Assembly (NCBI GenBank): GCA_963775575.1
Contig: CAVZJG010000002.1
Span: 1,860,001-1,924,000, forward strand
Direction of reading: 5' to 3'
DNA: 64,000 bases
Source of the DNA: Roseiarcus sp963775575
GTDB taxonomy: Bacteria; Pseudomonadota; Alphaproteobacteria; Rhizobiales; Beijerinckiaceae
The position numbers and the translations under genes were made by a program. This document shows, piece by piece, positions 36,367 to 46,123 of this stretch. The notes beneath the pieces were generated by a model. That model was not told the DNA's origin, made no database searches, and saw nothing but the letters and a program-made list of their open reading frames with translations. Every line of letters begins with the position of its first letter. The first letter of the stretch is position 1.

Positions 36367-37520
36367 GAGAAGGTCTTTCGGGGGTCGAAGGCGTCGCGCA
36401 CCGCTTCGCCGATGAAGATCAGCAGCGACAGCATCAGCGCGACGACGGCGAAGGCGGAGAGGCCGAGCCAGGGCGCGGAGAGGTTCGACTTGCCCTGCAG
36501 CAGCAATTCGCCGAGCGAGGGCGAGCCCGGCGGCATGCCGAGGCCGAGGAAGTCGAGCGAGGTCAGGGTGCTGATCGACGAGTTGACGATGAACGGCAGG
36601 AAGGTCAGCGTCGCCACCATCGCGTTGGGCAGCACGTGCTTGACGATGATCTTGGCGTTGGAGAGGCCGAGCGCGCGCGCCGCGTTGACGTATTCGAAGT
36701 TGCGCGCGCGCAGGAATTCGGCGCGCACGAGGTGGACGAGGCTGACCCAGGAGAACAGCAGCAGGATCGTCAACAGCACGACGAATCCCGGCGTCAGGAT
36801 CGCCGACAGGATGATCAAAATGTAGAGGTGCGGCAGCGACGACCAGATTTCGATGAAGCGTTGCAGCATCAGGTCGAGCCAGCCGCCGAAGTAGCCTTGC
36901 ACCGCGCCGGCGAAGACGCCGATCACCGAGGAGACGCCGGCGAGGATGAAGCCGAACAGCACCGAAATGCGGAAGCCGTAAATGAGCCGGGCGACGACGT
37001 CGCGGCCGTCGGCGTCGGTCCCCAGCCACATCGGCTCGAGATCGCGGCAGGAGCCGCCGCCGGGGGGCATTTTGGCGGGGTCGCCGTGCGCCTTGTCGGC
37101 GAGCGCGGCGCGACATTGCGCCTGGCTGAGCGCCCAGGTCGGCGGCGAGGGAAGCGGCGTCGGCGGATCGAGCTTGATCGTGGCGTTGGCGAAGCGGATC
37201 GGCGGCCAGATCATCCAGCCGTGCGCCGCGATCTTGTCGTAGATTTCCGGTTCGCGATAGAACGTCTGCGCTTCGAAATCGCCGAATTTCTCCGGGGGAT
37301 AGTCGACGAGGACGGGGAACAGGATTTCGCCCTTGTAAGAAGCGATCAGCGGCCGATCGTTGGCGATGAATTCCGCGCCGAGCGAGGCGACGAACAAGAC
37401 CAGAAAGATCCAGAACGACCAATAGCCGCGCCGGTTGCGGCGGAAATTGTCGAGCCGACGGCGGTTCATCGGGCTGAGATGCAGCCAGCGGCGGGGGGGG
37501 GCGGAGGTTGGGGCGCTCAT
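36363..37520 (-). CDS. yejE: Peptide ABC transporter permease YejE
   Basis: 385 residues starting MSAPTSAPPRRWLHLSP. The first TM helix (about 35-53) is followed by the long periplasmic insert typical of YejE (PEKFGDFEAQTFYREPEIYD; PMWLGTDADGRDVVARLIYG). Five further TM helices include the permease loop ARALGLSNAKIIVKHVLPNA. The start at 37520 is used because upstream in-frame codons belong to the repeat between yejB and yejE. Confidence 0.94.
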
Positions 37521-37551
37521 GCAAAGGCTCGAAGGGACGCCCAGAGCACGC

Positions 37552-37796
37552 GGACGGCAGCTCTCCTTCTCCCCTTGCGGGGGAAGGAGAGCTGCCGAAG
37601 GCGCGACGGATGAGCGGTCGCGCCGCAAGGCGCGTCGCTGGCGGTTGGCTCGTCAGAGGGAACTCGTATCGCGACACGACGTATCAAGCGCCGCTTTCGC
37701 TGCGCGCGCGCCTTACGGCGCGACCCCTCATCCGGCGGCGCTAACGCGCCGCCACCTTCCCCCGCAAGGGGGGAAGGGGTTCTCGCGCCTTCAAAG
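37552..37796. repeat. Dispersed mosaic repeat between yejB and yejE
   Basis: It holds a hairpin CTCTCCTTCTCCCCTTGCGG / GGGGAAGGAGAG, then CGACGGATGAGCGGTCGCGC and, near the right end, CACCTTCCCCCGCAAGGGGGGAAGGGG. The same modules in the same order occur at 51400-51600. It breaks the yej operon by 319 bp without a gene. Confidence 0.75.
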
Positions 37797-37839
37797 GTCG
37801 CGTCAGTCCTGCCTTCAACAGACCGAACGGGATTTCGCA

Positions 37840-38943
37840 TCATACCTCGCGCGTTTCGAAATCGATGCGCGGATCGATCCAGGTGTAGGTGAGGTCGGAG
37901 ATGAGGTTCACGCCGAGGCCGAGCAGCGCGTAGACGTAGAGGGCGCCGAGCACGACGGGATAGTCGCGCTGGATCAGCGAATCGTAGGAGAGGTAGCCGA
38001 GGCCGTCGAGCGAGAACACCTGCTCGATCAACAGCGAACCGGTGAAGAAGGCGCCGATGAAGGCGCCGGGAAAGCCGGCGATGACGATCAGCATGGCGTT
38101 GCGGAAGACGTGGCCGTAGAGCACGCGCCGCTCGCTCAGGCCCTTCATCCGCGCGGTCTGCACGTAGGACTTCTTGATCTCGTCGAGAAACGAGTTCTTG
38201 GTCAGCAGCGTCGAGGTGGCGAACGAGCCGAGCGCCAGGGCGCTGACCGGCAGCGTGATGTGCCAGAGATAGTCGAGGATCTTCGCCGGCCAGGAAAGGT
38301 CGGCGAAGTTGTCCGAGGTGAGGCCGCGCAAGGGGAAGATATTCCAGAACGAGCCGCCGCAGAACAGCACCACCAGCAGGATGGCGAAGAGGAAGCTCGG
38401 AATCGCGTAGCCGAAGATGACCAGCGCCGAGGTCCAGGTGTCGAAGCGCGAGCCGTCCTTGACCGCCTTGCGGATGCCGAGCGGAATCGAAATCGCATAG
38501 GAAATGACCGTCATCCACAGCCCGAGCGACATCGAGACGGGCAACTTCTCCTTGATCAGCTCGACCACCGGCGCGTCGCGGTAGTAGCTCTTGCCGAGGT
38601 TGAAGGTCGAATAGTCGCGCGCCAGCATCCAGAAGCGCTCCGCCGCCGGCTTGTCGAAGCCGTATTGCTTCTCCATCTCCTTGATGAATTTCGGATCGAG
38701 CCCCTGCGCGCCGCGATAGCGCGAGGAAATGTCGGCGCCCGCGTGGGCCATCGCGCCGGCGCCGATCTGGCCGCCGCCGCCGCCGAAGTTGGCGGTCGAG
38801 CCCACTTCGTTGCCCTGCAATTGCGCGATCGCGCGCTCGACCGGCCCGCCCGGCACGAATTGCACGATGGCGAAGGAGACCAGCATGATGCCGAAGATGG
38901 TCGGGATCATCAGGAGAAGGCGGCGGGCGATGTAGGCGAGCAT
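37840..38943 (-). CDS. yejB: Peptide ABC transporter permease YejB
   Basis: 367-residue permease. It starts MLAYIARRLLLMIPTIFGIM (TM1) and has a long periplasmic loop with KFIKEMEKQYGFDKPAAERF, five further TM helices, and the loop ARMKGLSERRVLYGHVFRNA. It ends YTWIDPRIDFETREV, typical of YejB. ATG 38943 is the family start. Confidence 0.95.
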   Translation of the reverse strand: MLAYIARRLLLMIPTIFGIMLVSFAIVQFVPGGPVERAIAQLQGNEVGSTANFGGGGGQIGAGAMAHAGADISSRYRGAQGLDPKFIKEMEKQYGFDKPAAERFWMLARDYSTFNLGKSYYRDAPVVELIKEKLPVSMSLGLWMTVISYAISIPLGIRKAVKDGSRFDTWTSALVIFGYAIPSFLFAILLVVLFCGGSFWNIFPLRGLTSDNFADLSWPAKILDYLWHITLPVSALALGSFATSTLLTKNSFLDEIKKSYVQTARMKGLSERRVLYGHVFRNAMLIVIAGFPGAFIGAFFTGSLLIEQVFSLDGLGYLSYDSLIQRDYPVVLGALYVYALLGLGVNLISDLTYTWIDPRIDFETREV

Positions 38944-38969
38944 GGGGCTAACGCCGGGCGCAGCGAAGA

Positions 38970-39055
38970 GCGAACAGCGAATAGCGAATGGCGAATAGCG
39001 AATGGCGAGGCGGCCGCCCGCCATTCGCCATTCGCCATTCGCCATTCGCCACTCT
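38970..39055. repeat. Tandem GCGAATGGCGAATA repeat folding as a hairpin
   Basis: Four units of GCGAATG/GCGAATA on the left are followed by GGCGGCCGCC and then four units of the complementary CGCCATT on the right. The whole can fold into a hairpin with a stem of about 25-30 bp. It lies between yejA and yejB and could separate expression of the binding protein from the permeases. Confidence 0.75.
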
Positions 39056-39056
39056 C

Positions 39057-40923
39057 TCACAACCCAATTTTCTTCGCCTTCTCTTCGTCCCGCCACCACG
39101 TGTCCGGCGCGCCGGTCCCCAATTTTGGTTGGCGGTCGGGGCGCGAGAACGCGTCCCAATAGGCGAGCCAGGCGGCGTCGTTATACCACATCGGCACCCA
39201 ATAATGCCCGGCGCGCAGCACGCGGTCGAGCGCGCGGCACGCCGCATTCAGTTCGGCGCGCGTCGTCGCGTGGACGATTTTCTCGACCAGCGCGTCGACG
39301 GCGGGGTCGGCGACGCCGGGGAGGTTGCGCGAGCCCACCATGGCCGCCGACGCTGAGCTCGAGGAACACGCGCAGTTCCGCGCCCGGCGTCGAGGCGCCG
39401 CCGAAGGCGGATGCGACGACGTCGAAATCGAAGTTCTCGGTGCGGCTCTTGAATTGCGCGGCGTCGACGATGCGCGAATGGGCGTCGATGCCGAGCTTCT
39501 TGAGGTTCTGCTGGAACGGCGCGACGTGCGGCTGAAAAACGTCGGACGAATCGAGAAATTCGATCGCGAAGGCAGCGCCGCTCGGCAGACGCAGAACGCC
39601 GCCCTCGCGCGCGCAGCCGGCGGCGAACAGCATCTCGTTGGCGCGCCTGAGCAGCGCCCGGTCGCTGCCCGAGCCGTCGCTGACCGGCGGCGCATAGGGC
39701 TCGCCGAATGCGGCGTCGGGAACCTTGCCGCGCAGCGGTTCGAGGATCGCCAATTCGTCGGCGCCGGGCGGGCCGACGGCTTCCATGGCGCTGTTCTGGA
39801 AATAGGAGACCACGCGCTTGTAGGACGAGTACATCACGTTCTTGTTCGTCCACTCGAAATCGAAGCAAAATCCCAATGCCTCGCGGATGCGCGGGTCCTT
39901 GAAGGCTTCGCGCCGCGTGTTGAAGTACCAGCCTTGCGAGCCCGTCGGCGCGCCGTTGTGCACCGCCTCCTTCTTGACGCGCCCGTCCTTCACGGCGGCG
40001 AAGTCGTAACCGTTCGCCCAGATGCGCGAAGTGTATTCCTGGTGGAAGTTGATCGCGCCGGCCTTGAAGGCTTCGAAGGCGACCTGCCGCTCGCGATAAT
40101 ATTCGAAGCGCAAGCGCTGAAAGTTGTTGGCGCCGACGTTGACCGGCAGGTCCTTGCCCCAATAGTGGGGATCGAGCGCGAACTCGATGAAGCGGCCCTG
40201 TTCGAACGCCTTGACCTTGTACGGGCCGGAGCCGAGCGGCGCTTCGAGGGTCGCGGCGTCGAAGTCGCGCCCCTGCCACCACGCCGCCGAGAAGATCGGC
40301 ATGCCGCCGACGACGAGATGCGCGTCGCGGCTGCGCCCCGCGATGAAACGCGCCAGGACGACGTCCTCCGCCTCGGCCTCGACGCTCTCGACCTCGCTGA
40401 GCAATTGCGAATAGGTCGGGTGCGCCTTCTCCTTGAGGATGGCGAGGGAGAACGCGACGTCGGCGGCGGTCAACTTCGAGCCGTCGGCAAAGCGCGCCTC
40501 GGGGCGCAGGAGGAAGCGGTAGGTCCGCTTGTCCGGGGAATAGCGCACCGCCCGCGCGACCAGGCCGTAGACCGAATCCGGCTCGTCGCCGTTGCCGCTC
40601 ATCAGCGTGTCGAAGGTCGCCGACATGCCCGCCGCGCCGTCGCCCTTCTTGGAAAAGATGTTCAGCGTGTCGAAGGTGTCGAAATTCTGGTTGCCCGAGG
40701 TTGAGGTGATCTGCAGCGACAAAAGGCCGCCCTTCGGCGCGTCGGGGTTCACGTAGGCGAAATGCTTGAAATCCGCGGGAAGCGCGAGGTCGCCGAACGA
40801 CGACAGGCCGTGGGTCTCGATCCAATCGTCGGCGAGGGCGCGCGGCGCGCTGAGGCCGCGAGCGGCGAGGAGCCCCGCCGCCGTCCATTGGAGCGCGCCG
40901 CGCCTCGTCACGGTAATGCCCAT
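39057..40923 (-). pseudogene. yejA: Extracellular peptide-binding protein YejA-like, frameshifted
   Basis: An about 620-residue family 5 solute-binding protein in two frames. The N-terminal frame (from ATG 40923) has a Tat-like signal (VTRRGALQWTAAGLLAARG) and the SBP core (FKHFAYVNPDAPKGG, GSGPYKVKAFEQGRFIEFAL) up to GAELRVFL. From about 39355-39364 the family sequence continues one base out of frame: SSASAAMVGSRNLPGVADPA to WWRDEEKAKKIGL at 39057. The conserved C-terminal about 100 residues are therefore lost or mistranslated unless this is a sequencing error. It is first in the yejABEF-deoB-HIT operon. Confidence 0.85.
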
Positions 40924-41035
40924 CGGGCTTGCTTTCCCCACAAATTGTCGTACGGCCAATTCGGCGGCGATTTAAGCCGGCTTTGCGCCGCTTGGCCAGC
41001 GCCCGGTGCGGCGTCGGCGGCGCGAGGAGAAAGAG

Positions 41036-42034
41036 ATGAATGACGCCTTTTTCAAGACCGCCGCGCGCCCGCTCTCTTTCGGCTTCGCGGGCGCGCCGCT
41101 CGATCGGCTCGCCGACAAGCGCGAGGACGCGAACGTGGTCGCCGGCTTACGCGAACGCGCCGACGGCCGCGTCGCGCTGATCGCGCGCGACATGCCGATC
41201 CTGCCGCGCGGCGGGGGCCCGCGCGATCCGCTGTTCCCGCTTTCGGCGCTCGCCGCGCTCGGCGGCGCGCGCTTCGAGGCGCTGCTCGGCCTCGACGCGC
41301 TCGGCGCGCCGGTGTTCGCCGCCGCGCTCGCCGACGGCGCGGTCGAGGAGGTCGCCGACGCCAGCGACGGCTTCCTCGACCGGCGCGCGCTGATCGTTCC
41401 CGGCCGCGACGACCTGGAGCTGGTCGATCTGCGCTCCATCGCCGTGCAAGGCTTGGTCTCGCTCGACGCGCTCGCCATTCTCGGCCAGGCCAAGGCGATC
41501 CTTCGCTGGCATGCCCGCCACGGCCATTGCGCGAACTGCGGCGCGCCGACGCGCGTCGCCGCGGCGGGCTGGCGGCGCGAGTGCGACGCCTGCCGGGCGC
41601 AGCATTTTCCACGCACCGATCCGGTCGTCATCATGCTGGCGGTCGACGGCGAGCGCTGCCTGCTCGGGCGCCAGGCGCGCTTTCCCAAGGGCATGTTTTC
41701 GTGCCTGGCCGGCTTCGTCGAGCCCGGCGAGACGATCGAGGAGGCGGTCAGGCGCGAAATCCATGAGGAAGCCGGGATCGTCTGCGGCGAAGTCGCCTAT
41801 GTCGCCTCGCAGCCCTGGCCGTTTCCCTCTTCGCTGATGATCGGCTGCCTCGCCCGGGCGGGCTCGCGCGCAATTACAATCGACCGCGTCGAGCTCGAGG
41901 ACGCGCGCTGGTTCGACCGCGCCGAAGTCGTCGCGATGTTAGAGATGCGCCACGCCGAGGGCCTATCGGCGCCTGCCCCGATGGCGATCGCGCGCCACAT
42001 CATGTGCTATTGGGCGGAGGCCGGCGGCGTCTAA
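41036..42034 (+). CDS. nudC: NADH/NAD+ pyrophosphatase, Nudix family
   Basis: 332 residues. The N-terminal NUDIX-like domain is followed by the zinc ribbon CANC...CDAC and the Nudix box GFVEPGETIEEAVRREIHEEAG. The NudC-specific SQPWPFPSSLMIG tail (SQPWPFPxS) identifies NAD(H)/NAD-capped RNA hydrolysis to NMN and AMP. The start at 41036 has GAGGAGAAAG upstream. It is divergent from yejA across 112 bp. Confidence 0.95.
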   Translation: MNDAFFKTAARPLSFGFAGAPLDRLADKREDANVVAGLRERADGRVALIARDMPILPRGGGPRDPLFPLSALAALGGARFEALLGLDALGAPVFAAALADGAVEEVADASDGFLDRRALIVPGRDDLELVDLRSIAVQGLVSLDALAILGQAKAILRWHARHGHCANCGAPTRVAAAGWRRECDACRAQHFPRTDPVVIMLAVDGERCLLGRQARFPKGMFSCLAGFVEPGETIEEAVRREIHEEAGIVCGEVAYVASQPWPFPSSLMIGCLARAGSRAITIDRVELEDARWFDRAEVVAMLEMRHAEGLSAPAPMAIARHIMCYWAEAGGV

Positions 42035-42173
42035 GGGATAGCGTCCTACGCTCAAACCACGCGCCGCCGACGGCGGCGGCAGGCCGCCGTCGTTGTCGAA
42101 GAAATGTTGGGCGTCGGGTCGGGCAGGCGTCGAGCGCAGGCGGCGACGCGACGACGTCCCAAGTCGGTCGCGC

Positions 42174-44864
42174 TTATCGAGACGCGCCCAGGTCGGGCTG
42201 GGTTTGCGCTTCGAGCAATTTCTCGATCTCCTGCGCCGGGATTGGTCTGCTGAAATGAAAACCCTGCATTTCGTCGCAGTTGTTCGCGCGCAGGAACGCG
42301 AGTTGATCGTCGGTCTCGACGCCCTCGGCGATGACCCGCAGATTGAGCTTCTGTCCCAAGGAAATCACGGCGCTGGCGACGGCCGTGTCGTTCTCGTTGG
42401 TGGTGAGATCGTTGATGAACGTCTTGTCGATCTTGAGCCGGGAGACCGGAAAGTTCTTCAGCGCGCTGAGGCTGGAATAGCCGGTTCCGAAGTCGTCGAT
42501 CGAGAGGTGGACGCCCAGCACTTGCAATTCCTTCATCGTCGTGACGGCGAGTTCGACATCCAGCATGATCATGCTTTCCGTCATCTCGAGTTCGAGATAT
42601 TTCGCGTCCAAGCCGCTCTTCCGCAGGGCGCTGACGACCCGGCTGCTCAAGCTCTTATCCCGGAATTGCCGCGCCGATACGTTCACGCAAACGGTCATCG
42701 GCGGCAGGCCGGCGTCCTGCCAGGCCTTGTTCTGCCGGCAGGCTTCGTGCAGCACCCAGTCGCCGATCGGCACGATCAGGCCCGTCTCCTCGGCCATCGG
42801 AATGAATTTGATCGGCGACAACACGCCCAGGGTCGGGTGTTTCCAACGGATCAACGCTTCGACCGCGAAGACGCGCCCCGTCCGCAGGTCGACCTGCGGC
42901 TGATAGACCAGAGCGAATTCGCGACGCGAGACGGCGTTTCGCAGCTCCTCTTGCAGCAGGAACTTCTCGTGGACCTTGGCGTTCAGCTCGGGCGTGTAGA
43001 ACTGGAAATTGTCGCGGCCCACTTCCTTGGCGCGGTACATCGCCGCGTCGGCGCTGGCCAGCAGCGTGTTGGGGTCGATCCCGTCAGCGGGATAGTTCGC
43101 AATCCCCATGCTGCTGGTCACGCGAAGATCGTGGCCTTCGAGACAAATCGGCTCGGCGATGGCTGCGGTGATTTTTCGCACAGTCGCGGAGATCATATCC
43201 GCGCTCTTGGGCTGATCGAGAAGAAGAATGACGAATTCATCGCCGCCGAGCCGCGCCACCGTATCGGTCGCCCTCACGCAAGCGACCATCCGGCTGGCGA
43301 CGGTCTTCAACAGTTCGTCGCCGGCGTTGTGGCCGAGACTGTCGTTGATGTTCTTGAAATTGTCGAGATCGACAAACGCCACCGCCGCCCAGCGGTCGTA
43401 TCGTTGCGCGTACAACAGGGCTTGCGAAAGACGGTCGTTGAACAAGGTGCGATTGGGAAGACCGGTCAGCGAGTCATGGTTGGCCATGAATTGAATGCGG
43501 TCTTCGGCGAGCTTGCGCTCGATGGCGATGCCGGCCAACTGGGTGCCGATATCGATGAGGCGCGTTTCGACCGGCGAGGGTTCGCGCGCTTCCTTCGAAT
43601 ACATCGCAAAGACGCCCCGCACCTCGCCGCGATTCGACAGGATCGGCGTCGCCCAGCACGAACGAAGCGCATGCGCGGCGGCCCATTCGCGATAATTCTC
43701 GTAAAGCGGATCATGCATGATGTCCGCGACCATGACGGGCTCTCGCCGATAGGCGGCCGTGCCGCACGACCCCACTTGCGGACCGATGCGGACGCCGTCG
43801 ATGGCCTTGACACAAGCCTCGGGCAGGCTCGGCGCGGCGCCGATGCGCAGGCGCGTCCCATCCCCGTCGACCAGCAGGATGGAGCCGAATATCCCTTTCA
43901 TCTGAGATTCGATCAGGCGCACGAGACGATCGAGCACGTCCTCAAGCGGGGCGTTCATCGCGATCATCCGCAGGATTTGCGCCTGCCCGTCGCGCAGCGC
44001 GTCCGCCAGCTTGCGCTCGGTGATGTCGCGCGAGATGCCGGCCACGCCGAAGATTTCGCCGCGGTCGTTGCGCAACGGCACTTTCGTCGTCAATATCCAA
44101 GTGTTGAAGAAGTATTCCTCCATGTCGATCATCGGCTGCCCAGTCCGGACGATCTCCTGTTCGTCGGCGTAAAATTTCTGTGCGAACTCGTGGGGAAGGA
44201 GCTCGAGGTCGGTCTTGCCCATCAGTTGCGCCGACCCCGCTATGCCCATTCGGGTCGCCGTCGCCTGGTTGGAAATGACGAAGCGGCTGTCGACGTCTTT
44301 GACCCAGAGATTGTCGGGCAACCGGTCGATCAGGGCCTGCAAGGAGACGCGTTCGTTCGCCACGGCGCGCGTCGCCTTGAGTTCGGTGATGTCCTCGTGC
44401 GTCCCCACCCAACCGCCGTCAGGCATCGGCAGGTGACAGAGCTGAATGGTCCGGCCGTCCACGAGTTCGGTGGTCCAGCTTCTCGAGGCGCCCGCCGAAT
44501 TGGCCGAAGCGGACACGTCGAGATACGCGTCCACGGTCATCGCACAGGTTCCGGCGGCGACGCGAGCTTCCACGATCTCGCGCAGCGTCGCGCCCGGACG
44601 AACTTGCTCAGGCGTAAGCCGATAAAGCTCCGCGTAGCGACTGTTGCACCGGATCAGCCGCCCTTCGCGGTCGAAAAAGCAAACGCCCTGCGCGATGTTG
44701 TCGATGGCGGCCCGATAGCGCATCGCCTGCGCCTTCAGCGTCGCGATCTCGGCCCGAAGGTCGCGCTCGACGACTTCATGGGACTCGCTCGCCACGCGGG
44801 CGAGGGCGGCGATGCCGGATTCGTCGAGCGCCGCTTCGGCGCGCGTTATCGGATTTGCCTGCAA
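42174..44864 (-). CDS. PAS-PAS-GAF-GGDEF-EAL cyclic-di-GMP protein
   Basis: About 896-residue cytosolic signalling protein. Order: PAS (from about 50, AIDNIAQGVCFFDREGRLI), PAS/PAC (about 175-290, LPDNLWVKDVDSRFVISN), GAF (about 300-440), GGDEF (LGGDEFVILL, about 540) and EAL (EALIRWKHP about 666; DDFGTGYSSL). Both catalytic motifs are intact, so synthesis and breakdown of c-di-GMP are possible. TTG 44864 is chosen because GGAGGA lies 7 nt upstream; an ATG far upstream at 45056 has no ribosome site and leads through non-coding-like sequence. No TM segment is seen. Confidence 0.9.
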   Translation of the reverse strand: MQANPITRAEAALDESGIAALARVASESHEVVERDLRAEIATLKAQAMRYRAAIDNIAQGVCFFDREGRLIRCNSRYAELYRLTPEQVRPGATLREIVEARVAAGTCAMTVDAYLDVSASANSAGASRSWTTELVDGRTIQLCHLPMPDGGWVGTHEDITELKATRAVANERVSLQALIDRLPDNLWVKDVDSRFVISNQATATRMGIAGSAQLMGKTDLELLPHEFAQKFYADEQEIVRTGQPMIDMEEYFFNTWILTTKVPLRNDRGEIFGVAGISRDITERKLADALRDGQAQILRMIAMNAPLEDVLDRLVRLIESQMKGIFGSILLVDGDGTRLRIGAAPSLPEACVKAIDGVRIGPQVGSCGTAAYRREPVMVADIMHDPLYENYREWAAAHALRSCWATPILSNRGEVRGVFAMYSKEAREPSPVETRLIDIGTQLAGIAIERKLAEDRIQFMANHDSLTGLPNRTLFNDRLSQALLYAQRYDRWAAVAFVDLDNFKNINDSLGHNAGDELLKTVASRMVACVRATDTVARLGGDEFVILLLDQPKSADMISATVRKITAAIAEPICLEGHDLRVTSSMGIANYPADGIDPNTLLASADAAMYRAKEVGRDNFQFYTPELNAKVHEKFLLQEELRNAVSRREFALVYQPQVDLRTGRVFAVEALIRWKHPTLGVLSPIKFIPMAEETGLIVPIGDWVLHEACRQNKAWQDAGLPPMTVCVNVSARQFRDKSLSSRVVSALRKSGLDAKYLELEMTESMIMLDVELAVTTMKELQVLGVHLSIDDFGTGYSSLSALKNFPVSRLKIDKTFINDLTTNENDTAVASAVISLGQKLNLRVIAEGVETDDQLAFLRANNCDEMQGFHFSRPIPAQEIEKLLEAQTQPDLGASR

Positions 44865-45243
44865 TTGAAGATCCTCCGCCGCGACCGTCCGAGCCAAGCG
44901 AATAAACCCGCGCCCGTTCCAAAAAGTTTGCGTACAGTAGGTCGCCCTGATTAATGGCGCGTAACTCAACAAGTTGCTGCTGACAATCGCGGCAAATTTA
45001 CTTAATTTAATATTACTCGCCGCGGTCGTTGACGTTGCGGAGCCGGGGTCAAGCAATCGCCAATGCGATGGTCGCGACAGGGAACGACCTCTGCTTCAAT
45101 AGCGAGCGCCGCAAGGCCGGCAGGCGCCGCGGCGCCAGCGGCTTCGACGCTGAACTCCGCCTCATGACGTTGCGAAATTTGAAGTCGACTTTCCACCCCT
45201 GGCGGCCCTGCGAGGCGGGGCGCCAAGCGTTTGAATGGATCCG
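44865..45243. other. Leader between rph and the GGDEF-EAL gene
   Basis: 379 bp without a supported gene. On the reverse strand an AT-rich stretch (44990-45015, TTTACTTAATTTAATATTAC on the forward strand) is the likely promoter zone of the GGDEF-EAL gene, about 130-150 nt before its TTG start. I cannot assign hexamers. Confidence 0.5.
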
Positions 45244-45957
45244 TCAGCCGATCGCCGCCTTCTGCAGTACGATAAGCTGGCCGACGCCGCCGCGCGCCAG
45301 CGCCAGCAGCTTCATCAGCTCGGCCTCGCTGAACGGCGCGCCTTCGGCCGAGCCTTGCACTTCGACGAGGCCGCCCGAGCCGGTCATGACGAAATTGGCG
45401 TCAGTTTCGGCGGTCGAATCCTCGGCGTAGTCGAGATCGATGACCGCCTCGCCCTTGACGACGCCGCAGGACACCGCCGCGACGTGGTCCTTCATCGGAT
45501 TGTCGCGCAGGATCGAGCGCTGGGTCATCCATTTCAAACAATCGGCGAGCGCGATCCAGGCGCCGGTGATCGCGGCGGTGCGGGTGCCGCCGTCCGCCTG
45601 CAGCACGTCGCAGTCGAGGGTGATCTGCCGCTCGCCGAGGCGCGGCAGATCGACCACCGCGCGCAGCGAGCGGCCGATCAGGCGCTGGATTTCGTGGGTG
45701 CGGCCGGAGACCTTGCCGGTCGAGGATTCGCGCCGGGTGCGCGTCAAAGTGGCGCGCGGCAGCATCGCGTATTCGGCGGTGATCCAGCCCTTGCCCTGGC
45801 CGCGCAGCCACGGCGGCGGCTTGTCCTCGAGCGAGGCCGCGCAGAGGACGTGGGTGTCGCCGAAGCGCACCAGGCACGAGCCTTCCGCATAGCGCGCGAC
45901 ACCGCGCTCAAAGGTCACGGTGCGCATTTCGTCGTTGGCGCGCTGGGAGGGTCGCAT
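45244..45957 (-). CDS. rph: Ribonuclease PH
   Basis: 237-residue phosphorolytic 3' exoribonuclease that trims tRNA ends. It begins MRPSQRANDEMRTVTFERGV and has the substrate and phosphate motifs GKGWITAEYAMLPRAT, RTRRESSTGKVSGRTHEIQR and CDVLQADGGTRTAAITG, with the C-terminal ANFVMTGSGGLVEVQGSAEG. In-frame codons upstream of 45957 are not conserved. It stands alone, without the common rdgB/hemW neighbours. Confidence 0.96.
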   Translation of the reverse strand: MRPSQRANDEMRTVTFERGVARYAEGSCLVRFGDTHVLCAASLEDKPPPWLRGQGKGWITAEYAMLPRATLTRTRRESSTGKVSGRTHEIQRLIGRSLRAVVDLPRLGERQITLDCDVLQADGGTRTAAITGAWIALADCLKWMTQRSILRDNPMKDHVAAVSCGVVKGEAVIDLDYAEDSTAETDANFVMTGSGGLVEVQGSAEGAPFSEAELMKLLALARGGVGQLIVLQKAAIG

Positions 45958-46123
45958 CGAATGGCTCCTTGTCGTCGCCGGGACCTGTAGCCCTCGCGCC
46001 GCGCCGAGGCAATCCGGGCTTCGCCGACCGTCGGGAACGGCGGCTCGATCGCTTGACAACGCTTTGGCGGCAAACGCACAACCGCCAGGCTGTGGCTCGC
46101 TGATGACGAAAGGCCCCCGCGCG

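Noticed and set aside
42093..44954. Forward open frame of about 950 codons opposite the GGDEF-EAL gene
   Set aside because: Antisense shadow; the reverse strand has complete PAS, GGDEF and EAL motifs.
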